Shown: in pieces, positions 16,922 through 24,683 of the stretch
Numbering within the stretch: the stretch's first letter is position 1
Layout: every line of letters begins with the position of its first letter
NCBI GenBank assembly: GCA_963772555.1
Contig: CAVYXQ010000019.1
Coordinates: forward strand, 78,888 to 142,887
Direction: 5' to 3'
Origin: Roseiarcus sp963772555
GTDB taxonomy: Bacteria > Pseudomonadota > Alphaproteobacteria > Rhizobiales > Beijerinckiaceae
Length of the DNA: 64,000 nucleotides
Notes under the pieces: model-generated
Databases searched by the model: none
Told to the model about the DNA's origin: nothing
Seen by the model: the letters and a program-made list of their open reading frames with translations, nothing else
Made by a program: the position numbers and the translations under genes

Positions 16922-18757
16922 TTGTACGTACTTGGCATCTCGGCCTTCTACCATGACAGCGCCGCGGCGCTGGTCACGGACAGCCAAATCGTCGCCGCGG
17001 CGCAGGAGGAGAGGTTCACCCGTAAGAAGAACGACTCTGCCTTTCCTCGCAACGCCATCCTATACTGTCTGGAGGAGGCTGAGATCGAGCTTAGCGCGGT
17101 CGATTACGTTGTCTTCTATGAAAAGCCATTCCTCAAATTCGAGCGCCTGCTCGAAACCTATCTTGCTTTCGCGCCCCGCGGCCTGAGCTCGTTTCGCGTC
17201 GCATTGCCCATTTGGATCAAGGAGAAGCTGTTTCAGAAGCGGCTCTTGCGCAAAGAGCTGGAACGCTTTGCGCCGGATTACGACTGCGACAAGCGGCTGC
17301 TGTTCGGCGAGCATCACCAGAGCCACGCCGCCTCGGCGTTCTTTCCTTCGCCTTTCGACAGGGCCGCGGTCTTGACGATGGATGGCGTCGGCGAATGGGC
17401 TACGACATCCTTGGCGCTGGGGTCCGGCAACTCGCTGGAGATGGTGAAGGAAATCCATTTCCCGCATTCGCTTGGGCTGCTCTACGCCGCTTTCACCGCC
17501 TATACCGGGTTTCGCGTCAACTCCGGCGAATACAAGATGATGGGGCTCGCGCCGTACGGCGAGCCGCGTTACGTGCAGAAAATCCTCGACCATTTGCTCG
17601 ACGTAAAGCCGGACGGCAGCTTCCGGCTCGACCAGAGCTATTTCAATTATTGCACCGGGCTCAGCATGACGAGTTCCCGCTTCCATGCGCTCTTTGGCGC
17701 CGAGCCGCGCGGCGAAAACGACCCGCTGACGCAGCGCGACATGGACCTCGCGGCCTCGATCCAGGCCGTGACGGACGAGATCGTGCTGCGGCTGACCCGC
17801 TCGATCGCCGCCGAGACCGGCGCCAAGGATTTGTGCCTGGCTGGCGGCGTTGCGCTCAACTGCGTCGCCAACGGCAAGATCGTCCGCGACGGCAAGTTCG
17901 ACGCGATTTGGGTGCAGCCGGCGGCGGGCGATGCCGGCGGCGCGCTCGGCGCGGCGCTCTCCGCCTATCACCTCTATCTCAACCAGCCGCGCCTGCCGCT
18001 CAACACCCTCGATGCAATGCAGGGCTGCTATCTCGGCCCGGGATTCGCGCAAACCGATATTGAGCGCCGGCTCGCCGCGTGCGGCGCAGTGTTCGAGGTG
18101 ATCGATGACAAAGCGCTGATCGACGCGGCGGTCGACGCGCTGATCGAGGAGAAGGCCGTCGGCTGGCACCAGGGACGGATGGAATTCGGCCCGCGCGCGC
18201 TCGGCAACCGCTCCATCCTGGGCGATCCGCGCAGCCGGACAATGCAGAAGACGTTGAACCTGCGCGTCAAATATCGAGAGAGTTTCCGACCTTTCGCGCC
18301 CTCGGTGCTCCGCGAGGACGTCGCCGACTGGTTCGACTATGACGGCGACAGTCCCTACATGCTGGTGGTCGCAGACGTCGCCGAGAAGCGCCGCACGCCG
18401 GTGAGTCAGGAGGACACGGCGCGGGTTGGAACCGACAAAGTCAATGCGGCGCGGTCAGAAATCCCCGCTGTCACCCACGTCGATTACTCGGCGCGGCTGC
18501 AGACCGTTCACCGCGAGACCAACCCGCGCTACCATGCGCTGATTTCGGCCTTCAAGGCCAGGACCGGTTGCCCGGTGCTGGTCAACACGAGCTTCAACGT
18601 GCGCGGCGAGCCGATCGCCTGCACGCCGGAGGACGCCTTCCGCTGCCTCATGGGCACCGAGATCGAAGTCTTGATTGTCGGCAATTGTCTGCTGCGCAAG
18701 GAGCGGCAGGACCCGGCGCTGAAGCTCGACTATCGCAATGTTTTTGACCCCGACTGA
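16922..18757 (+). CDS. Carbamoyltransferase (NodU/CmcH/TobZ family)
   Basis: A 611-residue O-carbamoyltransferase. The N-terminal ASKHA-like domain starts YVLGISAFYHDSAAAL; the metal-binding region is EHHQSHAASAFF near residue 125, followed by LTMDGVGEWATTS. The C-terminal YrdC-like region has FGPRALGNRSILGDPR and YRESFRPFAPSVL. These enzymes use carbamoyl phosphate and ATP to make carbamoyl-adenylate and transfer the carbamoyl group to a hydroxyl. TTG at 16922 is taken as start because homology begins there; no in-frame ATG fits. With SxtJ and DUF5989 it forms a conserved triad; in this setting the acceptor is probably a sugar of the surface glycan. Confidence 0.92.
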   Translation: MYVLGISAFYHDSAAALVTDSQIVAAAQEERFTRKKNDSAFPRNAILYCLEEAEIELSAVDYVVFYEKPFLKFERLLETYLAFAPRGLSSFRVALPIWIKEKLFQKRLLRKELERFAPDYDCDKRLLFGEHHQSHAASAFFPSPFDRAAVLTMDGVGEWATTSLALGSGNSLEMVKEIHFPHSLGLLYAAFTAYTGFRVNSGEYKMMGLAPYGEPRYVQKILDHLLDVKPDGSFRLDQSYFNYCTGLSMTSSRFHALFGAEPRGENDPLTQRDMDLAASIQAVTDEIVLRLTRSIAAETGAKDLCLAGGVALNCVANGKIVRDGKFDAIWVQPAAGDAGGALGAALSAYHLYLNQPRLPLNTLDAMQGCYLGPGFAQTDIERRLAACGAVFEVIDDKALIDAAVDALIEEKAVGWHQGRMEFGPRALGNRSILGDPRSRTMQKTLNLRVKYRESFRPFAPSVLREDVADWFDYDGDSPYMLVVADVAEKRRTPVSQEDTARVGTDKVNAARSEIPAVTHVDYSARLQTVHRETNPRYHALISAFKARTGCPVLVNTSFNVRGEPIACTPEDAFRCLMGTEIEVLIVGNCLLRKERQDPALKLDYRNVFDPD

Positions 18758-19048
18758 CGAAAAGGACGAGCAGGCCAAATGGCGGCTGACGAAACTACTG
18801 TCGAGTCCGGGCCGTATAGCATGGGACGGCGTCTTGAAATTCGAGGGTCGAGGTGCGAGCTGAAGCGTCGGCCGGCGCAATCGCGGTTTAAGGCGGTCGC
18901 AGGCGCGTCTTGGCCTTTGCGGCTGTCGAACTGGAGCCGCCGGCCGGCGCCGCTTGCCTTGCCGTCATGGCCTAGAACGACGGCTTGAGTTAGTGGTAAA
19001 TGTCGACAATCACCAGCTGCAACCAGCTGCGGGAAGCTTAGCGAACGA

Positions 19049-20323
19049 ATGGAAGCAATCGCCGTATTCGCCGTATTGCGCCGCCACGCCTACCTGATCG
19101 GCGCGCTGTGCGTTCTAACCGTGCTTTTCGGATATGGGATCTCCTTTTCCCCCCTCATACCCGAGACATACGATGCCTCGGCGATCTTGCTGGTGCGGCC
19201 GCACGATCCGATCAAGATTGAGCCGACCACCTCAACCAAGGAATTTTTGGATTTTCCTGTCGCCCAATCGCCGGTCATTGAGTCGGCGTCCAAGACGTAT
19301 ATCCAGATTATCCAGAGTCCGGCCCTGATTGGCGAAGTCGTTCGTCAACTCAAGCTGGACCAGAAACCGCAAAAGAAGGAGGCCGCGGGCGGGACAATAT
19401 TTGCCCGGACCATGGCTTCCCTCAACGCGCTTGCCAATGGTCCGGCATCGTACCTCAACGAGGCGATCTCGATTTTTAAGTACGGTAAAGCCGTGAAGAG
19501 TGACCCGTTCGAGAAGGCGGTCAACCGCGTCGCCAAGGGTTTTGCGCTGAAATCGTACGAGGACACTTATGTTTTCGAGATCACCTACAGTGACGAAGAT
19601 CCTCAGACGGCCGCGGATGTCGCCAATACCACCGCAAAGTTGTTGATAAAGTTCATGGAAGACATGCGGACTTCCGAGGCAAAGGATTCGGCCAATCGTC
19701 TGAGGAGCGAACTCGAGCAGAGCCGGCAACGGCTCGTGACGGCCCGCGAAAGCCTGCAGGATTACAAGGTATCTCACGGGGTCTTCCTCTACCAGCCGGA
19801 GTATGAGGCGAAACTCAGGGTGATTTCGGATTTGAACGTCGAACTGGCGAAACTGGACGCGACTTACGCAAACGAGAGCTTGGCAGCCGGTACGACCGAA
19901 GCCAACACCTATGCCAAGAAGCGCGAGCGCCTTCTCAAGATCCTTGACGAGAACCAAGCGGACTTGACCTCATTGCCGAGGATCGAGCGCGAGCTTCAGC
20001 TCCGGCAGGCTGACGTCGATGTGGCGAACGAGGCGTTCGGGACCGTCGCCAAGGAATTGAAGGATGCGGAAATCAAGTTCGACGCAGCGCCCGAAGCGCG
20101 CCTGATATCACCGGCGCTCGTCCCGCAGCTGCCGAGCCACCCGCGCCGCGTCGTAATCGTGCTTACATCCCTTCTGGCCGGTTTGCTCGCCGGTCTGGCT
20201 CTGGCCTTTTTCCTCGAGTATATCAACCGAACCGCTCGCGGGATCGGCGATATCGAGGATATTGTCGGCGTGAAAGTCATCGGAACTATTCCGTTAGCTC
20301 CGAGGACTGTTGTGCGGCGTTGA
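19049..20323 (+). CDS. Wzz/GNVR-type polysaccharide chain-length determinant or export protein
   Basis: A 424-residue inner-membrane protein. The first membrane helix is at residues about 15-33, the last at about 373-395 (VIVLTSLLAGLLAGLALAFFLEY), and the periplasmic middle is long and coiled coil rich. The proline-rich segment before the second helix (SPALVPQLPSHPRR) and the upstream GNVR-like ERELQLRQADVDVANEAF stretch are typical of polysaccharide co-polymerases. There is no C-terminal tyrosine-kinase domain, and no Wza or kinase partner is in the window. It closes the glycan island and faces the hydrogenase operon tail to tail. Confidence 0.85.
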   Translation: MEAIAVFAVLRRHAYLIGALCVLTVLFGYGISFSPLIPETYDASAILLVRPHDPIKIEPTTSTKEFLDFPVAQSPVIESASKTYIQIIQSPALIGEVVRQLKLDQKPQKKEAAGGTIFARTMASLNALANGPASYLNEAISIFKYGKAVKSDPFEKAVNRVAKGFALKSYEDTYVFEITYSDEDPQTAADVANTTAKLLIKFMEDMRTSEAKDSANRLRSELEQSRQRLVTARESLQDYKVSHGVFLYQPEYEAKLRVISDLNVELAKLDATYANESLAAGTTEANTYAKKRERLLKILDENQADLTSLPRIERELQLRQADVDVANEAFGTVAKELKDAEIKFDAAPEARLISPALVPQLPSHPRRVVIVLTSLLAGLLAGLALAFFLEYINRTARGIGDIEDIVGVKVIGTIPLAPRTVVRR

Positions 20324-20432
20324 AAGATTCGAGTCGATTGACTTTAATTGAGTGAGTAAAAGCTCCTTTCATCAGCGGCACGGCGGTTTCCGCCCTTCGC
20401 CTTACTGCCTTACGAGCAAGCCGCGTTCCCTC

Positions 20433-20741
20433 TCATATCCCCTCCCGCGGTTCAATTGCCGCCGCGCGATCGGATTCGCGCATGGCTTCGAGTTCGGCCT
20501 GCATCTCGCCGAGCTCAGTCAGGATATCGAGCGTTTTCGCCGCCTCCTCCGCGTCGATCCGGCTCATGGCGAAGCCGACGTGGACCAGCACCCAGTCGCC
20601 CACACAGGCATCGACCGGATGACTGTCGTCGACGATGCAGCTGATGTTGATCTGGCGGCGGACGCCGCAGACATCGACCGTCGCCAGCATGTTGTCCGCA
20701 TCGTCGATGCGGACCAGGCAACCGGGAACGCCCAGACACAT
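20433..20741 (-). CDS. hypC: HypC/HupF family hydrogenase assembly chaperone
   Basis: A 102-residue HypC. It begins with the diagnostic MCLGVPG, where the cysteine after the initiator methionine binds the Fe(CN)2CO precursor with HypD. The ATG at 20741 is certain for that reason, although the frame is open further upstream. The C-terminal extension (AAKTLDILTELGEMQAELEAM) is a predicted helix. It is the last gene of the hydrogenase operon, 109 bases after the DUF6893-like gene. hypA, hypB, hypD, hypE and hypF are not in the window, so this may be a cluster-specific HypC serving the group 1h large subunit. Confidence 0.93.
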   Translation of the reverse strand: MCLGVPGCLVRIDDADNMLATVDVCGVRRQINISCIVDDSHPVDACVGDWVLVHVGFAMSRIDAEEAAKTLDILTELGEMQAELEAMRESDRAAAIEPREGI

Positions 20742-20850
20742 TGTCGTTACCTCATTCGCGGCGAGACGGCCCACCGCCGTCGAGCGCCGCGCGCAACTCC
20801 AGCAGCTCGCCGGCGACGGCCTTCCGCGTCACAGTCGATCAGCGCGCTTA

Positions 20851-20970
20851 TCACATACTGGCGATTTTGAGATACCTCTCGACGTCCTTCATGTTCACCA
20901 GAAGCATTCCGACGGTTGTGACGATGATCAGTCCGGCGACAACCTTGCCGAAAACGGCCCATCCATTCAT
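20851..20970 (-). CDS. DUF6893-like single-helix small protein (39 residues)
   Basis: A 39-residue protein, MNGWAVFGKVVAGLIIVTT then VGMLLVNMKDVERYLKIASM, made of one membrane helix (residues about 4-24) and a charged tail. It lies three bases after the maturation protease gene, with GGAGAGGAGT immediately upstream of the ATG at 20970. Small proteins of this size and shape (DUF6893) are found in group 1h hydrogenase operons of actinobacteria. The role is unknown; holding the otherwise soluble hydrogenase at the membrane is an attractive but untested idea. Confidence 0.8.
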   Translation of the reverse strand: MNGWAVFGKVVAGLIIVTTVGMLLVNMKDVERYLKIASM

Positions 20971-20973
20971 GAT

Positions 20974-21474
20974 TCAACTCCTCTCCAGGTTCTGCTCGGC
21001 AATCATCTCGTCGATCAAGCCGTGGACGGTCTCGACCGCGGCGTCAATCGCCGCCGCCACCGGCTTGCTCAAGCCCATCGCGCCCTCCTCGCCGCCGAAG
21101 GTCAGCGGCTCGCACGCCACAAGCCGGACGCGCTTGCACCCGCCGCCGAGCGCGGCGGCGAGGCGCAGAACGCGCGCGGGGTCGAGCTCGTGCGGCGACA
21201 GCATCAAGTCCTCGGGATCGGGTGGGCCAAGCTCGGGCGCATCCGGCTCGACAATGGAAATGGTGCCCGGCAGCTCACCGCGCTGGGCCGCGTCCACCAG
21301 CACCAAGGCGCCATAGCCGTCGAGCAACGCATACGTCAGATCGATGCCGCGGATGCCGAAATCGATCGCTCTGACGCCGTCCGGCAGCTTCCGCTGCGCC
21401 AGGCGCCGCACCACCTCGACCCCGAAGGCGTCGTCGCCGTTGAAGATGTTGCCGACGCCGGCGACCAGGATCAT
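20974..21474 (-). CDS. [NiFe]-hydrogenase maturation endopeptidase (HyaD/HupD/HoxM type)
   Basis: A 166-residue M52 peptidase. The family hallmark GVGNIFNGDDAFGVEVV at the N-terminus contains the nickel-sensing Asp/Glu region (D14, D15 and E20), and LVDAAQRG supplies the second acidic site near residue 60. It removes the C-terminal peptide of the large subunit after nickel insertion; the large subunit here does carry a cleavable tail after DPCLPCGVH. Its start overlaps the end of the 455-residue protein gene by four bases, so it is translationally coupled. Confidence 0.92.
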   Translation of the reverse strand: MILVAGVGNIFNGDDAFGVEVVRRLAQRKLPDGVRAIDFGIRGIDLTYALLDGYGALVLVDAAQRGELPGTISIVEPDAPELGPPDPEDLMLSPHELDPARVLRLAAALGGGCKRVRLVACEPLTFGGEEGAMGLSKPVAAAIDAAVETVHGLIDEMIAEQNLERS

Positions 21475-22838
21475 GTCGGCTCTCCGAGGCCGACGGGCTC
21501 GATCTCGTCCTGCGAAAAGAAGAAGCGGTGGCCGGGGAATCCCGCCGCTCCGAGGTCCCGACCGGGGTCGTCACGCAGCGTCACGGCGATATGGACCCTG
21601 TCCTCGAAGTCGCGCTCGATCGCCTCGATCACCGCCACCTGCCCGGCCAGCGCCAGATCCATGATGTCGCCGCCGGCCTTAGGCCGCAGCCGCACCTCGG
21701 CGCCGACCGTCAGCGCGCGACCGCGGCTCAAGAGCGAAGCGAGGCGCGGCGCGCCGTCGCTGGCCGATTGGCCTGCCAGCGAATCTTCGGCCGCCCGCAT
21801 CGATCCCGCCGGCCGCATGACGCCGTGCATCCGAGCGACCTCGGCCGCGGTCAGACCATGGGTGCGTTCGAGCAGCGCCCGCGCCCGCGCGTCAGCCGAG
21901 ACCATCTCGCGCTTTTCGGCATCGGTCATGGTCAAGATGCGCAAGGTGAGGATCTCATCGATCTCGGTCGCGTCGTAGAGGTCGCCCGGACTCTGCGGCG
22001 CGATATCCGGGTAGTCGTAAAGGATGATCGGCGAGGACAGGATCGAGCCGGTCTCGCCCGGCTCGCCGACCAGGACAGGCCAGGCGCCCTGGTTGTCGCA
22101 AGCCGCCGACGCGTCGCTGAGCTCCGCGGGAGGATCCATCAGCGAGAGGAAGGCGCCGTCGCGGACGCCGAGAATCGTGTGGGTCGAAGCAAAAGCGCGG
22201 CGCTGCGCCAGGCCTCGCTCGCTGCACTCGGCCGTCGAAAGCTCGGTGACGTTTTCGACCCGAACCGTCAGCCGATAGACGCCCTCTGTCACGCTTTCGG
22301 ACAAAACCTCGACAATTCCCTCGATCGCGCACGAGGAGCGGATCAGGAGACCGCTGACTTCGCCCTTGGAATTCTTGACAGGCTCCGGCGTCCGCGTCGC
22401 CTGGAAGCGAAACGGCCTCCGGCGCGGCTGAGCGACGATGTCCGGCAGCGCGAGGTCGGCAATGGCGACCTCGCGCTCGATCGCCTCTTCCCAGGCGAGA
22501 TACTCCCGCCCGTCGATCTCGAGCCGGGGAACCATGACCGCGTCCGCCTCGGCTTCGGGCGTCAGTTTGGCGACCGCCCGCGGCAGCGATCCGACCTCGC
22601 GCGTCAGGACCTGCAGAAAGCGAACGTGCACGTCGAGCGCGGTTTTCGCGTCGCCGCGCAGGAGAAGCTGGGTCTCCATCGTGGCGGCATCGCCCTGGCG
22701 GCCGGCGAACGCCTTGGGAAACACGCAGCCGAAGGTCCAGCGCTGCTGGTTTTTGATCGAGGACGGCCGGTAAGGATAAAGGATATATCCCTCGTAGAGC
22801 ACCGCATTCGCGACGTTCTTGATGCGGTCGAGCCTCAT
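21471..22838 (-). CDS. Uncharacterised hydrogenase-operon protein, 455 residues
   Basis: No named domain is recognised. It begins MRLDRIKNVANAVLYEGYILYPYR; the middle is mixed alpha/beta with TSHTILGVRDGAFLSLMDPP-like content (ASTHTILGV near residue 215), and the C-terminal 75 residues (GRALTVGAEVRLRPKAGGD to FFFSQDEIEPVG) look like a small beta-barrel. No signal peptide, membrane helix or cysteine cluster is evident. It overlaps both neighbours by four bases, so it is an obligate operon member. Similar large unknown proteins occur between DUF6084 and the protease in group 1h operons; a role in cofactor or iron-sulfur assembly, or in electron transfer, is inference. Confidence 0.75.
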   Translation of the reverse strand: MRLDRIKNVANAVLYEGYILYPYRPSSIKNQQRWTFGCVFPKAFAGRQGDAATMETQLLLRGDAKTALDVHVRFLQVLTREVGSLPRAVAKLTPEAEADAVMVPRLEIDGREYLAWEEAIEREVAIADLALPDIVAQPRRRPFRFQATRTPEPVKNSKGEVSGLLIRSSCAIEGIVEVLSESVTEGVYRLTVRVENVTELSTAECSERGLAQRRAFASTHTILGVRDGAFLSLMDPPAELSDASAACDNQGAWPVLVGEPGETGSILSSPIILYDYPDIAPQSPGDLYDATEIDEILTLRILTMTDAEKREMVSADARARALLERTHGLTAAEVARMHGVMRPAGSMRAAEDSLAGQSASDGAPRLASLLSRGRALTVGAEVRLRPKAGGDIMDLALAGQVAVIEAIERDFEDRVHIAVTLRDDPGRDLGAAGFPGHRFFFSQDEIEPVGLGEPT

Positions 22839-23485
22839 GACGGCAAGCCCGCCGGCTTTGCTTCGAGAAGGTCGCCGAGCGCCTGTTCGAAGCTCGGCAG
22901 TCCCCTGGCGCGCTTGTAACGATAGAGCTCGTCAAAGGCGTCGCGGCGCAAGCAGAGCCAAGCCGTCTCGGGGTAATAATGGTCCATCATGGCGCGCCAC
23001 ACCCGCACCGGCAGCCGGTAGGCGCTTTCCTTGCTCCAGGCGATCTGGCCGATCTGCAACGCGTCCTCGGCGTCGCGGTAGAACACCGACCCGCTGAACA
23101 GGAAACTGAGCGGGATCTGGCCATCTTCGACGCCGTAGAAATATTTGGTCGCCGCCACGTTGAAGTCGAAGCTGCACGGAACCGGGAGCTTGACCGCACA
23201 CTCCCGCTCGAAGGCCGGAATGAGGATGTTGGCGTGCGTCCAGAGAAAGCTTTGCAGGGTCTGACCCCAGCGTTCCACGCTGCCGAACAGATCGGACAGG
23301 GAATCGTGCTCGGGCGGCGCGTAGCCCCTTCGGGCCGGTTCGATCCGGATCTGACAGTTGAGCAGGACATTGAGCACCGCCGCCTCCGGCGAGTTGCTGA
23401 CCGCCCGCAGCTGAAATTGCAGCAGCGGCGCAACCGCGTGCCGCTCCATCTCGACGCCTTCCACGCTGAAGTCGAGATCAACCAT
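22835..23485 (-). CDS. DUF6084 family protein of the group 1h hydrogenase operon
   Basis: A 216-residue protein starting MVDLDFSVEGVEMERHAVAP, with the DUF6084 pattern of a beta-rich first half (LQFQLRAVSNSPEAAVLNVLLNCQIRIEP) and the conserved DFNVAATKYFYGVEDGQIPL stretch in the middle. The ATG at 23485 overlaps the end of the DUF5947 gene and its stop overlaps the next gene by four bases. The function is not known. The family is almost confined to this hydrogenase setting, which points to a dedicated assembly or electron-transfer role. Confidence 0.85.
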   Translation of the reverse strand: MVDLDFSVEGVEMERHAVAPLLQFQLRAVSNSPEAAVLNVLLNCQIRIEPARRGYAPPEHDSLSDLFGSVERWGQTLQSFLWTHANILIPAFERECAVKLPVPCSFDFNVAATKYFYGVEDGQIPLSFLFSGSVFYRDAEDALQIGQIAWSKESAYRLPVRVWRAMMDHYYPETAWLCLRRDAFDELYRYKRARGLPSFEQALGDLLEAKPAGLPS

Positions 23486-24143
23486 GAACCACGTCTCCCA
23501 CCGCGCCGCGTGGCGATTGGCGCAGCGCGGCAAAGAACTCCTGCACAGCGGTCCAGACCTCAGCGCCGCCCGACAATCCCCGCCACCGCGTGCGGACCAG
23601 TCCAACCAGCGCGTAGCAGCGGTCGATCGACACTCGATAATATTCGCGCGCGCCGTTGGTGCGGTTGACGAGAAGCGCTTCGACATCGAGCTCGAGCTCG
23701 GCCAGCACCGGGTTGGTCTCGGCGAGCTGCGACCAGGCATCGAGGCTCAGCAAAGATTCCATCGGCCCGGCCGGACTTGGATAGATGGCGACCGGACGAT
23801 TGCCTGTCGTCGAATGGAAAATAAAAACCATGTCGATCGGGATCTGAAGCGCGTTCCACTCTGCGTCGCTCAGCTTGAAGTCCCGCAAGACGTCGGTGCG
23901 CGGCGACACTTCGCGGTATTTCGCCGATGCGCCGAGCGTCAGGGCGCAGCCCTGACAGGCGCAGAGAAAGCGCCGCGTCGCCCGCTCGATCAGGTGGGCG
24001 TGCCGATGCGGGATCGGCTTCGAGCAGAAGTCGCAAAATTCGACATCGCTCCGCGCAACGAAGCGTCGGACTTGCGAAGCCCAGTTGTGCAGCGACTGTG
24101 TTTGCACGCCGCCTCCCGCCGGTCTCACTGCGCTATCCTGCAT
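23478..24143 (-). CDS. DUF5947 family zinc-ribbon-like protein of the hydrogenase operon
   Basis: A 221-residue protein with a candidate metal site, CDFCSKPIPHRHAH at residues about 37-50 and CACQGC at about 61-66. The remainder is alpha/beta with FKLSDAEWNALQIPIDMVF and PGPMESLLS-like content typical of DUF5947. Its start overlaps the NifU-like gene by eleven bases and its end overlaps DUF6084. The cysteine/histidine pattern could hold zinc or an iron-sulfur centre; rubredoxin-like electron transfer is possible, but this has not been established. Confidence 0.85.
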   Translation of the reverse strand: MQDSAVRPAGGGVQTQSLHNWASQVRRFVARSDVEFCDFCSKPIPHRHAHLIERATRRFLCACQGCALTLGASAKYREVSPRTDVLRDFKLSDAEWNALQIPIDMVFIFHSTTGNRPVAIYPSPAGPMESLLSLDAWSQLAETNPVLAELELDVEALLVNRTNGAREYYRVSIDRCYALVGLVRTRWRGLSGGAEVWTAVQEFFAALRQSPRGAVGDVVHG

Positions 24144-24681
24144 GGAACGCCGGAGTTCGGGCTCGGGTCACGCCCGCGGCGCCCGCAACTTCGACCTCAA
24201 CCAGGATCTCATCGAGATCGGGCGCGGCCTCGGCCAAGACCTCTTCGACTTCCCGGCGAAGCTCATCCGTCGGCGCCGAACCGTTGCGCCTGGTGAGGCG
24301 AATGCGCGCGGAGGCCCCCTCGACACTGATGAGATCGGCGTGAAAGCCGCGCTCCGCCCACTGCGGATCCATGCGCTCGATCGCTCGATTGAGCCTCGTC
24401 CTCGCATCGTGCGGATGCAGCCCGTGCAGGAGAAGGATGGCGCAGACATACGGATCCGCGATCAGCCGGTCGAGCAGCGCCGATCCGCCTTCAGCGGCCG
24501 CGACCATGGCGGTTGTTCTGGCCAGAGCAAGCCCATGCAGATCGAGCACGAGTTCGAGCAGTTCGCGCGCCGCCGCGCGCGCCTGCCGGTCGGCCACATC
24601 GTCCAGCTTCGCCGTCAGCGCCTCGAGCCGGCGGAGCGCCGATTCGAGCGTCGTTGCGGCCTTCGCCGGCTCGTCGGGCAT
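24133..24681 (-). CDS. NifU-like C-terminal domain protein of the hydrogenase operon
   Basis: A 182-residue protein. The first 80 residues are helical (LESALRRLEALTAKLDDVADRQARAAARELLELVLDLHG); the C-terminal half has the NifU/NFU-like alpha-beta pattern but lacks the CxxC motif normally used to bind a transient cluster. Start at ATG 24681, three bases after the large-subunit stop. Group 1h operons regularly contain such a NifU-related gene at this position. Lack of the CxxC suggests a scaffold or docking function rather than classic cluster delivery; that is inference. Confidence 0.75.
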   Translation of the reverse strand: MPDEPAKAATTLESALRRLEALTAKLDDVADRQARAAARELLELVLDLHGLALARTTAMVAAAEGGSALLDRLIADPYVCAILLLHGLHPHDARTRLNRAIERMDPQWAERGFHADLISVEGASARIRLTRRNGSAPTDELRREVEEVLAEAAPDLDEILVEVEVAGAAGVTRARTPAFHAG

Positions 24682-24683
24682 AT

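Noticed and set aside
18779..18988. 69-codon frame after the carbamoyltransferase gene
   Set aside because: Arginine-rich, low-complexity translation typical of non-coding GC-rich DNA.
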